NCBI GenBank assembly: GCA_009760855.2
Contig: WPIO01000069.1
Location: 674,501 to 738,500 of the forward strand
Length of the DNA: 64,000 nt
Origin: Cristatella mucedo
Taxonomy: Eukaryota > Bryozoa > Phylactolaemata > Cristatellidae
Reading direction: 5' to 3'
A program made the position numbers and the translations under genes. The notes under the pieces were generated by a model. It saw nothing but the letters and a program-made list of their open reading frames with translations, ran no database searches and was not told where the DNA came from. Positions 54,131 to 64,000 of the stretch are shown here, piece by piece (the first letter of the stretch is position 1; each line of letters opens with the position of its first letter).

Positions 54131-54529
54131 CTCGGAAAAGTGGTCCGGTGGGGCTTTCGCCTCCGCCCTGTTTTCGGTCAAGTCAGCTGCAGCAGCGGCG
54201 TGGGATGTTCGTACGAAACGACGGTAGCGACTGCTAAAAATAAAGCACCACGCCACACCACCCCTTGGGGCCGGTGGTTTCCTGCGCCTGCGAGCGAGCG
54301 ACGGGGCACGTCCGCCGCTCTTTGACTGACGAGGATTTAACGCGACGGACCTACGACCGCACAGAAGTCGCCGAGAGATTGAGTGCGAAAGATGCCGTAG
54401 CTGCAGAGGACTATTATCCGTAGCCGACCTCAGTTTCCGTCGACGGGAGAGCTTATCGAAATGCCGCGCCGCCTCATTGTCTCCAAAAGGCAGATCCAGG
54501 ATTGAACAAATCGTTTACTGTATAGCTAA
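54130..54529. other. GC-rich unique sequence
   Basis: Open frames leaving the poly(C) tract are composition artefacts; nothing recognised before the tRNA. Confidence 0.45.
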
Positions 54530-54602
54530 GCCTCCATAGCTCAGTGGCTAGAGCGCTGGTCTAGTAAACCAGAGGTCGCGAGTTCAATCATCGCTAGAGG
54601 CT
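54530..54602 (+). pseudogene. tRNA-Thr (AGT), probably decayed
   Basis: The sequence is the same as the other two tRNA-Thr copies through the D and anticodon arms (anticodon AGT). It carries changes that break one T-stem pair (GCGAG against ATCGC, G-A mismatch) and one acceptor pair (C against A in TAGAGGC). Box A is intact, box B is altered (GAGTTCAATCATC). A TTTT follows four bases later. It may be a pseudogene or a weakly functional copy. Confidence 0.75.
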
Positions 54603-55035
54603 ACCAGTTTTGCCTGATGCAAAAGCGTCGGGTTATTAATTATGTTTACTTCTGAGAGAGCGACGATAGCCAGTTTCGCGTTTGATGGGAAGCACGGTCT
54701 GCAATAAGCTTGCTTTAGATGAGGATGAACGTTAGATGCGAATGGGAAGTGACGGTATATTTCGGGAAATAGTCGGAGAGCCGCTGTTTTTATTAGAAAA
54801 GAGCCTTTCGCTGCACTTTCGCGGACGCTGTGTAAAGCGGCCGTGCAGGGACAGAGATAGGAAGGCTTCGCGAATGCCTAAAGCGCGATTTGTGTTGTCA
54901 GCGTAGCTGTTCCAGGCGGCAGTCTTACCTCAACTAGCGTTCCGTCCTGGCTAAATGAAAACCCGACTAGTGCAACATATCCACAAAGATATACAGATTC
55001 AGCTTCCTTGAGAAACGCACGTGTTTTTTATAAAT
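54603..55035. other. No supported gene
   Basis: Unique sequence; nothing recognised. Confidence 0.45.
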
Positions 55036-55178
55036 AAATAGATAATTCATGTGTACAGCGCCCCAAGAGAACTTTATCTCTATTCAGGCGCTTCACATAT
55101 ACCTTGGGGCTCGAGCCCACAACCTCAGCCAGTCCTTGGTTGGGGCGAGCACCTTAACCACTGGACCAAGCCTCGGGA
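55036..55178 (-). mobile_element. SINE A
   Basis: On the minus strand: GAGGCTTGGTCCAGTGGTTA, GGTGCTCGCCCCAACC, GAGGTTGTGGGCTCGAGCCC, then GTGAAGCGCCTGAATAGAGA, AAAGTTCTCTTGGGGCGC and a TA-rich end (rather than (ATT)n). Head and terminal hairpin are both well preserved. Confidence 0.78.
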
Positions 55179-56727
55179 GCTGAACGCATCGGCTCACGGT
55201 TACGACCGGTCTTAGTTGCTCTAGCAGACGTTCCAATTCTCGGAACGTCGGCCGCACGGGGTCAACCGGCTCGCCCTGTGCAGTCGAAGGTTAGGGCCGA
55301 CGAATTGGCGTTAGGAATGGCGCGACTCGTCGTCGTCGCTTGCTCCGCGCTTTCCACCAGTGCGCGAGCCCATGCGGACGCTATCATTTCTACTCTACGT
55401 TTTCTTCAACTGAGCTGCCTGCCCGACGCCAGCGTCCACTCCCAACTATCTATGTACAGTGTGTGCGCCGCTCGTCTGCAATAGCCGGTTCACAATACCG
55501 ATGTCCTTTCCAGAACGCTAGCTTTCATGCCGAATCTACGCTTCCTTTTCAGAGTATTTAAAGAGCCTCTAAAGAGAGCGCTCTAAAACAAATCTCTTAC
55601 CGCTATCTCTATCACTCCGCGAGCATTTCCTCTCGAGCCGCTTCTCCCACCATCCACGCCGAAGGTGATTGATTTATTGCGGCGCTTTAAGCATGTAGGC
55701 CGCTGGAGTTTGTGGTCATGCTATTCGCTGCGGTCAGCTTATGACCAAGCCATGCTTATGGCCTAGCGGATATATGGAGCTGCCGCTGGATTAGCTGCCA
55801 TGCCGGTTTCTGGGGAATGGTATCTGTGGGCGAGTGGCGGCCTACACAGGGGGGGGGGGCAGTCGGAACGCCGGCAGAGGGCCGGACGGCAGCGTTTCGG
55901 GAGCCATTCAAAGATAGCGAATCATTCGAAGATAGTGAGTATAATGCTTACGGAAAAATGCACTCTGACAGTTGAAAGTTAGATTTAAAGATTTGGAAAG
56001 GCCGAAAGTGAGATAGTACCGCAAGTGAGAAGCGGCATAAAGAGCAAAGGATTGTGATAGTGCACAGCGCGTAGAATATACAGCGTAGCTCTCGCGAACA
56101 GAAGCGAGAAAAGCTGGGAAAGTTACTCGGCATCGCACGGCCAAAACTAAAAACACGTGAGTTTCGTCAAACTAAAAGCTGAGAAAATTCTTTCATTTGT
56201 CCTCCTATGAAGGTGGTGCCACATTGAGAAAAGACTGAAAGATTACCTGTGACTGGACAGGCTCGCTACCTGGGGTAGTGGACATGGCCCGCAATGCAAA
56301 GTAAAGTTGAAGTTCCACGTGATTCTACGCGACTATGGGCTACAAGTTACTGTGATATAAAAATGCATGTGTGTGAATATTATAGAATTACTAAAAATTG
56401 TTGAAACATACACGTATATACTGTTCTTCTTAAAATCCCAGATTGCATTCAGAACTGATTTGCTCGTTTTACTCACTTTCACACTGATGTGTACGGTTGT
56501 TGTAGCTGCAGACCTACGGCAGCTTACAGGAATAGATTGCGTAGCTGTTTAACTTTTGCGATTTTTATGGAGACATATGTAATCATATATGGAATAATCA
56601 CGATCCTATAAAAATCTAGAGTTCGAATGTGTGGCAAGATTTTACAGTAATTCATTTTCGTTTCGTGAACTAGCAAACATCGCGTTTTCCTGCTGTATAA
56701 TAGAATAGCTGAACTAAGCTCTTGGAG
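55179..56727. other. No supported gene
   Basis: Short frames (55278-55484 plus, 55908-56156 minus and others) lack support. A G10 run is at about 55849-55858. Confidence 0.45.
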
Positions 56728-57304
56728 GCAGCTAAGTTCGCAGATTAGCGTTCAAAGATTGAGAGTTGTCATGAGCGACGCGCAGAAGGAGACGGTGACT
56801 AAGATGGCGATGTAATGCAATGTAATGTATCTCCGTCTGTAACTCCACAAAATCATACAGACCACGTGGGTGTTACGCAGGAGAGTTTTGTGTAGCACAC
56901 TCACAGCTTAAGCGGCTTTCGGTACGCATTCGGTAGCCAACTGACTTCGTCTCATGCAACAAAGAGGAAGTGGGAAGCATAGCAGAGTCAGGAGAGCAGT
57001 TGAGGTAGTGAGTAACATGGAGGTAGCAGCTCAGGACGGCTGAAAAGGATTAGCCATAGTCGGCAGCAGGAGAGTAGTTGTCGTTGCGTAAGAAGAGATG
57101 GAGTCTAGTGATATAAATGTTCGGAGAATTATAGAAAGAAGTGGAGTCTCAGCTAAGTAAAACATGCTATCCGGCACTCACTTTATCATCTTAAGAGTAA
57201 AGAGATGTGAAGAGTCGGTGGGGCTTTAGCCTTTTCAACGGGCTTGAAATGGATCGCATTTTCAGCAGACCAAACGTGGTCGATTCATTTGCTCTATCTA
57301 GAGG
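56728..57304. repeat. Duplicated segment, copy 2
   Basis: Pairs with 42136-42711, in the same orientation and about 14.6 kb away. The flanks differ immediately outside the matched block on both sides. Confidence 0.88.
56826..57094 (-). mobile_element. LINE B 3' end inside duplication copy 2
   Basis: Same tail, same hairpin and same 5' break as the copy at 42217-42502. Confidence 0.85.
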
Positions 57305-57865
57305 ATATCCAGGGTTCTATTTTGGATCTGATATTTACTTATTGCTTGTTATTTGGTCAGGTCGTTGTGGGTCTCCGAGTTTGTCATCAGGCGCTGTGCA
57401 CAGGTCATCAGGCGCTGGCCCAAACAAAGAACTTCAATCAAGAGAGTGCCCCACCATTCAAGTAGTTCAAGTTTATGTGTGTGCGATAAGCAAAGGGGCT
57501 AGCCACGATTTTAGGGTGATTTCTGCGAGCTATGTAAATGTGTGCTTTAGTGTTTTTTTAAAGCTTAGCCTATTAAGAAATTTTCACAGGTACTACTCTC
57601 TTAAATAAAGTGAACTACTTGCTGTATATTGCTGTTCGTGATACTTGCTAAGCTGATCAACGAATCCATAAAATTCCCTATCCTCTATTCAGCCTGAAAT
57701 CTTTATCAATTCATAGGTTCGTAAATCTGTCGTGACTGCGGAACTCACTCCAGCAATTCTCACTAGCGGAAATCTTCTCTCTTCCCGCGGAACTCTTATG
57801 CGAACGGGAACCACGAGTGAAACGGCTCGACTTGTGAGCTAAGCCGACGCTACGTCGTAATAGCA
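57305..57865. other. No supported gene
   Basis: Unique sequence after the duplication; nothing recognised. Confidence 0.45.
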
Positions 57866-57867
57866 AT

Positions 57868-58920
57868 AATAATAATAATAATCGTAACAACTATACACTT
57901 GATGAAGCACCTTTAGAGAACTCGCTCTCTGTCTAGGCGCTTAACATTGGCTGCAAAGGAAACACGATCGAATAATGAGTGGTATCATGCTTGATAAACA
58001 ATATGAATTAAAAGGTTAGGGGTACCAAGAACAGGTTCAGCATGCAATTGTGGCTACTGGCAGCATGCACAGTGTTAGTATGTATAAGCACATAAAAAGA
58101 CGAATCACAGGGACCCAATAAATGCTGCCGTAAATAGGTGCGTTTTAAGTTCTTTTTCAATGTAGTCCGATCAGGGGATGTCGTAAAGGAAGTCAGGGGT
58201 GAGTTCCAGGCTTTGGGAGCACACGAACTAAGTGCACGGGTCTCCAAAGGATTTGAGGGTTGTACGAGGTATCGGTAAACAGTTAGATTCAGAAAAGCGA
58301 GTAGTCCGATGCTTGGTGCGGTAGGGGAGTAGATCTGATAAGCAGGCTAGAACCAAAGAATGAAGGGACCTAAATGTGAGCGACATAACCTTGAAGTCGA
58401 TGCGTTGCTTAACTGGGAGCCAATGCAGGTCGGCGAGATGTCGTGTGATTTGGCAACTGCGACACTCACGACAGACAAGCCTAGCTGCAGAGTTTTGCAC
58501 TAGCTGTGAGCACCTGATTGCACATGCCGGTAAGCCAGCAAGCAGTGAGTCTCAGAAGTCAAGACGGGATGTCACGAATGCATGGGCCAATGTAGATGTG
58601 GTATCCCTGTCTAAACAGGCCCTAAGTTTAGCATTGTTACGTAGCTGAAATCAGTCAGGTTTGGCTGTGATGCTGATGTGGTCGTCTAACGAGAGGTCAT
58701 TTTGGAACATGACACCTAGATTTCGAGCTGATTCAGCAGGAAGATAAGCTGGCAGAGCCAATTTTGAGCGTCAGCCTATCCAATTTCTGAAACACACTAG
58801 GTTTGCCCATAACTACTAAGTTAGTTTTGTCATCATTTAATATAGGAAAATTTGCTCTCTTCGATGATCGGATGTCATCAATACATGCAGCAAGTGAGTT
58901 GACAGGCATATGAAGACTAC
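57868..58920 (-). mobile_element. LINE A, 5'-truncated
   Basis: (AAT)n, hairpin, two-unit UTR, RT C-terminus ([40 protein letters not shown] in the 58228-58500 frame) and back to LNDDKTNLVVMGKPSVFQKL and LAACIDDIRS near 58900. Several frameshifts. Confidence 0.85.
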
Positions 58921-59440
58921 TAGTTCTTACGCTGACCCACAAGGCCAGCCACGGCTTGGCTCCTTCATACCTAGCTGAACTGTTGCATCAGTTTCAGCCT
59001 GCTCGCACGCTCAGGTCCTGTGTGGACAATAAATTACCTGTCCCATTCCTCCGCTTAAAGACCGTTGGCGACAGAAGCTTTAGCTCTGCAGATCCTAGAC
59101 TGTGGAACTCGCTTCCACAATTCTTACACAACGACAACTACTCTCCTACTGCCGGCTATCCTTTTTATCCTTTTTATCCTTTTTTTTGTCCCTTTTGGCA
59201 CATCTTTTTCAGCGGTCCTGAGCTGCTGCTTCCATGCTACTCACTACCTCAACTGCTCTCCTGACTCTGCTATGCTTCTCACTTTCTCGTTGTTGCGTGA
59301 GACGAAGTTTGTTGGCTACCGAATACGCACCGAAAGCCGCTTAGGCTGTGAGTGCGCTATACAAAACTCTCCTGTGTAACACCAACATGGTCTGTATGAC
59401 TTTGTGGAGTTACAGACGGAGATACATTACATTACTGTAG
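58921..59440 (+). mobile_element. LINE B 3' end
   Basis: Plus-strand C-terminus from LTLTHKASHGLAPSYLAELL through RLKTVGDRSFSSADPRLWNS, an insertion of TATCCTTTT units at about 59158-59195 that shifts the frame, then RIRTESRLGCECAIQNSP, the terminal hairpin and (CATTA)n to 59436. Confidence 0.85.
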
Positions 59441-61532
59441 GTCGTACCAATCGATCCTAGCAAAGGCTAAGTTTAGCTTCTATAAAAACATTGTTAAATC
59501 ACAGATGCACAATCTAAAAATGCTGATGTCGACGATCAACCATCTCCTCAACCGCTCCCAGATTAGCTCCTTACCTGATGATCCTTGTGATGATCTAGCC
59601 GATCGCTCAATTCTTTGTTCAAAAGATAGACAAGATCAGGGAGTTTATCCCTACGATGACAATATCCCCACTATATTGCTGTTCCCCGATTCCTGGTTGC
59701 ACCTCCATGTCTACATTTAAGCAGGTCACTAGTGATCTAGTCCTAAATTTCGTATCCCAATCAAAGAAGACAACGAATCCTCTGGACCCTATTCCCACTG
59801 TTCTGCTCCTACGTTGCATTGATCTGCTGCTGCCATGCATAACTAACATCTCTAATATGTAACTAGCCTCAGGTCATGTCCGAGCACTTTTCAAAAAAGC
59901 TGTAGTCAGGCCACTTCTCGGGAAAGCGACACTAGACCAAGAGAACTTGAGCAACTACCGCCCAGTCTCCCTTCTACCATTCCTATCTAAGACACTGGAA
60001 CGGGTCGTGGCGGACCAGCTGAACTCATATATCGAAACTTCAAACCTTGCTAGTAAGTTCCAGTCTGGCTTTAGAGCTAATCACTCCACAGAGTTAGCAT
60101 TGCTTAGGGTGTACAACTACCTACTTTGTAATTCAAACATGGGTGGAGTGTTTCTGCTTGTTTCGCTCGATTTTTCGGCATCTTTTGACACCATCGATCA
60201 CAAAGTTCTTCTTGAGCACCTCTCATCTCGCCTGGGCATCACTGGCACTGCTCTGCAATGGTTCAGGTCCTATCTCAGATGGAAACTCCAGAGTATTGAC
60301 GTGAATGGACAAAGATCATCCGAGGAACCTCTGAAATATGGGGTACCTCAGGGCTCCGTGCTAGGTCCGGTTCTTTTCACGGTTTATACTCTCCCTCTTG
60401 CTGATGTGATTGCCAAGCACGATCCAGGTTTTCACCTCTATGCGTATGACACTCAGTTGTACCTTTGCTTTGATCCTTCCCAGCCCTCCAGCACCTCGAA
60501 TTCTCTCAACTCCCTTGCTGCATGTATTGATGACATTCGCAAATGGATGGCAGCAAATTTTGAAAAACTAAATGATGATAAAGCTAACTTACTAGTTATG
60601 GGCAAACCAAGTGTGATTCAGAAATTGGAAAGGCTGACGCTCAAAATTGGCCCTGCCAGTATATCTCCTGCTGAATCAGCTCGAAATCTATGTGTCGTGT
60701 TCCAAAGTGACCTCTAGTTAGACGACCACATCAGCTCCACAGTCAAATCTGCCTACTTTCAGCTACATAATATTGCTCAAACTCGGGCTTGTTTAGATAA
60801 AAATACCACGTAAGTTAGTCCATGCATTTGTGACATCCCGACTTGACTTCTGTAACTCACTGCTTGCTGGCCTTCCGGCACGTGCAATCAGGCGACTACA
60901 GCTGGTGCAAAACTCTGCAACTAGGCTTGTCCGTCGTGGGCGTCGCAGTTGCCACGTCACACCACGTCTTGCCGACCTGCACTGGCTCCCAGTCAAGCAA
61001 CGAATCGACTTCAAGGTTTTCTCGCTCACTTTTAGGTCCCTTCATTCTTTGGCACCAGCCTATCTCTCAGATCTACTACCCCACCAGGCTAAGCATAGTA
61101 CCACTGCTTTTCGGAGTCCAACCGTTTACCAATACCTCGTACAAACCTCAAATCCTATGGAGACCGTGCATTTAGCTCGTATGCTCCCAACACCTGGAAC
61201 TCACTCCCGACTTGCATCAGAACGCCACTGACTTGACCACATTTAAAAATAACTTAGAAACACGCCTATTTAGGACAGCATTAAGTGGAACCCTGTGATT
61301 CGTCCTTCATGTGCTTATGTGTGCTGACACTGTGCATGCTGCCACTAACCACATTAGCATCCTGACCCTGTGCATGTCACCCCTAACCATGTTATTCATG
61401 TTGTTTATCAAGCATGATTTTACTTACCATTCAATTGTGTTTCCCTTTGCAACAAATGTGAAGCGCCTAGAAAGAGATGGCTTTTTCTGACGTCGCTTTA
61501 TCAAGTGGATTATTATTATTATTATTATTATT
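59441..61532 (+). mobile_element. LINE A, longest copy
   Basis: It starts in the spacer before the RT (ILAKAKFSFYKNIVKS), with a shift near 59690, and then an RT frame of 256 codons (59947-60717). The RT has SNYRPVSLLPFLSKTLERVV, FRANHSTE, SFDTIDHKVLLEHLSSRLG and [14 protein letters not shown]. The catalytic box reads YAYDTQLYL, so one of the two catalytic Asp residues is replaced by Tyr. A stop at 60717, a small deletion near 60810 and further shifts break the C-terminus. UTR with two units, terminal hairpin and (ATT)n at 61509-61535. Certainly inactive. Confidence 0.88.
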
Positions 61533-61535
61533 ATT

Positions 61536-61922
61536 AATATTGAGAGAATTCGAAGTGCTCGAAGGCTGGGAGGGATCAAAGCAAAGGTACAACCGAGAGT
61601 CATCCACATAGAAGGGAAAGCCTAGATTGTGCTTGGCATCACGTCGGCAAGAGGGAGAGTATAAACCGTGAAAAGAACCGGACCAAGCACGGAGCCCTGA
61701 GGTACCCCATATTTCAGAGGTGTTGCTGATGGTCTTTCTCCATTCAAATCAACACTCTGGAGTCTGCCACTGAGATAGGACCTGAACCATTGCAGAGCAG
61801 TGCCAGTGATGCCCAGGCGAGATGAGAGACGCTCAAGAAGAACTAGGTGATCGATAGTATCAAAAGCTGCCGAAAGATCGAGCAAAACAAGCAGAGATAC
61901 TCTACCCATGTCTGCATTCCTA
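61536..61922 (-). mobile_element. LINE A RT fragment, inverted
   Basis: A minus-strand RT core of about 95 codons ([34 protein letters not shown]) starts directly at the (ATT)n tail of the copy to its left. It ends before the YADD box (a one-base loss after LPLADV) and has neither its own tail nor 5' end. Confidence 0.82.
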
Positions 61923-62052
61923 CAGTTTGTTGCTCGAACCCTTCATTTTGAGCACTTGTGGATTCCAGAAGGTGGCCGTTGTAGACGGATCTTTAAACTC
62001 GACAAGGTCCTAGACACACCTGTTACCTGTAATCTGTAGCCCCACCCACTAT

Positions 62053-62355
62053 GTGCATATAGTGTCCATGCCGAGCAGTTTGCCTGAGGATAATGTCAGC
62101 GAACAGAAAAAGTCAAGCAACAGCGATCGTCCTCACAACAGCCAGCTTCAGCAAGTGGCAGCAGACGGCAGACAGCCTGAGGCAGACAGTGTGCTCTCTC
62201 TGCTCATTTCACTTGCACTTGTAGGGCAGCACCCTCTCAACACGGCTTTCCAAACAGTACCCGAACCGACAAAACTACGTAGCCAAACAGTGTCGGCTCT
62301 CAACTCGGAGCACGTCGATGCCAGAAGCCAGTGTCTAATAGGGCTCTTGAGCCTG
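62053..62355 (+). CDS. Possible exon, unidentified protein
   Basis: An open frame whose product looks protein-like: a polar Ser/Gln start (SEQKKSSNSDRPHNSQLQQV) and then EADSVLSLLISLALVGQHPL, a helix. A possible acceptor is GTCAG at about 62099; the end is at a stop at 62356 or a donor GTAAAG near it. The antisense frame is longer (233 codons) but cysteine-rich and unconvincing. Confidence 0.3.
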
Positions 62356-62525
62356 TAAAGCACGCTCCATCGCGAGTAGCTGCACAGTCGGACGTGGGAC
62401 AACACTACGGCGTAAGCACACAACCCATGCTCCTTTTTTGAGTGGGGGTCGCTTGACAAACTTGAACGGCAAGCTAGGGCCAAATGAACGTGGGCACCGC
62501 ACACAAAGCAGACTCTTTTTCTCAG

Positions 62526-62771
62526 TCCTGGAAAACCTACTTGATACTGACGACTCATGTGCACGAGCTCAAAGCAAAAGAAATTTGTCGGATCCGTGCG
62601 AATGCCAGCAGCACTCGGCGTCTGGCTAGCTCGCTCGATCCGCCGGCAAAGCAGCTCTCTTCCGTTGCCACAGCAACGATTTCCTTGCCCTCTCGACAAG
62701 CCGATGCAGCTCAAGCTCTTCGACGGACACGTGCTGCTCGCAGCTGCCTCCTGACATCGTCGGGCAGCATG
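62526..62771 (+). CDS. Probable exon, unidentified protein
   Basis: An excellent acceptor CTCTTTTTCTCAG ends at 62525 and a donor ATG|GTGACG starts at 62772. It is 246 nt, phase 0 on both sides. The product begins SWKTYLILTTHVHELKAKEI and continues with Ser/Ala/Arg-rich sequence (SRQADAAQALRRTRAARSCL). Could belong with the block at 62053 or to the large gene on the left; no family recognised. Confidence 0.4.
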
Positions 62772-63550
62772 GTGACGATTGTTGTTACTAATAATAATGA
62801 TAAAAATATTAATACTAATAACGATGACGCTTTCTGTAGCTTTTTCCATCCGCCATTGGCGAAGCTCCGCCCACAGGTAGTCATGGGTTCGCTTTTTATT
62901 AGGTAGTAGAAAATAAATGTCAGTAAGCTATACAGCTCCTTCAGCTTGTTGAACAGCAACTGCCGCGTGCCTTCTGTTTACCGAACCCTGTGGAAGAGGC
63001 AGAGAATGACGGAGGACGAGTCGATTTGAGCGCGGCTCTCGGACGTAGGGCCTATGCACGTTGCCCAGCGAGCCAAGTTCGCGAACGTGTGTAATCTCCA
63101 GGATGTGCCTCACGGTTGGAGTGGGCGAAGCAGTGGCGGCAGTACGGCGCCCTGATCTGGCGATATAGGCTTGCATTCTGCACGAGCTTGCTAGTGAGGA
63201 TGGGGCACCGTCCGCAGATGGATATCCGCCGATGCTGAGCCTCACGGAGGAAGGTGAGCGACTGACGTGCTCACCTGCCAACTCGCGTGCTCACCACCTT
63301 TCCGGCTCCGCCTAACGACCCAATATATGTGATTGCCCCCTCTTAATTATTAGACTCCGTGTTCTTTACTCATCGTATCACAAAAGCAGGGACTCTTTCT
63401 GTACGTAGGCCTCAATCGATGCAGTCGTTTGTCGTTGGGCGCTGCATGCATGCCAGGGAGGCGGGCTCTTGAAGGCACGCCTCATTGGTCAGCTGGTGTA
63501 TGCTTCCGCCGGTTTTCCCAAAGAAGTTCAAACGTGCATCTGGCCGTCGG
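62772..63550. other. No supported gene
   Basis: A minus frame at 62928-63281 (117 codons) and others are unsupported. A short ATT/AAT-rich stretch lies at 62787-62822. Confidence 0.4.
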
Positions 63551-63570
63551 GTTTCTGTCTTCACACCAGC

Positions 63571-63699
63571 AGCCCAATGGTAGTGAAAGCGCAGGCGGCA
63601 AGAGCGACGGAGAAACCGAAGAAAAACCGACTGAAACTGGCCCATTAAACGCGCCTCCTAACGTGGCGCTTCAAAGCTCGCTGCAGGATAGGCAATAAC
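63571..63699 (+). CDS. Possible terminal exon, unidentified
   Basis: The acceptor TTCACACCAGCAG gives a frame starting with QPNGSESAGGKSDGETEEKP and ending SLQDRQ with a stop at 63699. The composition (Ser/Gly/Glu-rich, hydrophilic tail) suits a disordered C-terminus. Weak evidence only. Confidence 0.25.
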
Positions 63700-64000
63700 C
63701 AAGAGCTAATGCACAGTATTGCTTGCGAACTTTCGTCTTTTGGTGGCAGGTGCTTCGCTAGTCGTTCCGAATGCGAAGCTTAAACGTCAATCAAGTATTC
63801 CCCACGTTCGGGCAGCACGATATTACTTCTCGTACACGCGGAAGCAACCGAGCGAGAGCGTCGACGCTTCTGCAAAACCAGCCTTTGTAGCTTCCGATTA
63901 TCCCTGACGGAAATAAGAATACGGAAACACCAATAGAACATCGATAAACCGCTTGGCGTCCATCAGTGAGGAAGAGTGGTATCGCTCGGCCACTAATCTC
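63700..64000. other. No supported gene
   Basis: A 62-codon plus frame (63719-63907) is unsupported. Confidence 0.4.

Noticed and set aside
53870-54325. 151-codon ORF and its antisense through the poly(C) tract
   Set aside because: It arises from the homopolymer (poly-Pro/poly-Gly) and from repeat C.
62148-62849. 233-codon minus-strand ORF, one of the longest outside repeats
   Set aside because: Its composition is cysteine/serine-rich without domains, and the opposite strand carries better exon-like frames with a strong acceptor. Probably an antisense shadow.

Overview
This is a eukaryotic, almost certainly invertebrate metazoan, nuclear window. There are no long uninterrupted genes. Coding signal comes as short blocks with GT/AG borders and compatible intron phases, buried in a very dense load of non-LTR retrotransposon fragments, tRNA-derived SINEs, DNA-transposon remnants, microsatellites and a satellite tract. 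Three tRNA-Thr(AGT)-type genes of eukaryotic form are present. I cannot name the species; the repeat content (CR1/L2-type LINEs, tRNA-SINEs, a SPIN-like hAT, pogo-like ends) fits a marine or freshwater invertebrate.

Region 2.5-22.4 kb: one split gene on the + strand. Sixteen candidate exons (2554-22377, about 3.6 kb coding, about 1,200 residues) are supported by splice borders. From 7996 onward every junction keeps reading-frame phase, including a 16-nt and a 25-nt micro-exon. The product is mostly leucine/alanine-rich helical sequence of the HEAT/ARM-like type with at least two acidic, serine-rich linkers. I do not recognise the family. The first and last exons are probably outside the mapped part; the final mapped donor (22378) is strong, so the gene continues to the right. 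Introns carry LINE A, LINE B, SINE B, a pogo-like element and microsatellites.

Region 22.4-62 kb: mainly repeats. LINE A (CR1/L2-type reverse transcriptase, short (ATT)n tail) occurs in roughly 30 pieces on both strands. LINE B (related RT, (ATTAC)n-type tail) occurs in roughly 10 pieces. SINE A has a tRNA-like head and a 3' end that matches the LINE A terminal hairpin, so it probably uses LINE A machinery. SINE B has a different tRNA-like head and a long body. Also present are a SPIN-like hAT element inside a LINE A copy, a degenerate satellite of about 174 bp period, two copies of an LTR-like repeat, a 577-bp duplication that contains an already truncated LINE B, and an inverted dispersed-repeat pair. 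GC-rich possible coding blocks lie at 27.1-28.0 kb.

Region 62.0-63.9 kb: a few exon-like blocks on the + strand of an unidentified gene.

No CRISPR, operon, rRNA or prokaryotic features were seen. All LINE copies appear 5'-truncated, and nearly all have lost the reading frame. The best-preserved RT core (intact YADD-type centre) is the copy running off the left edge at 1-1074.
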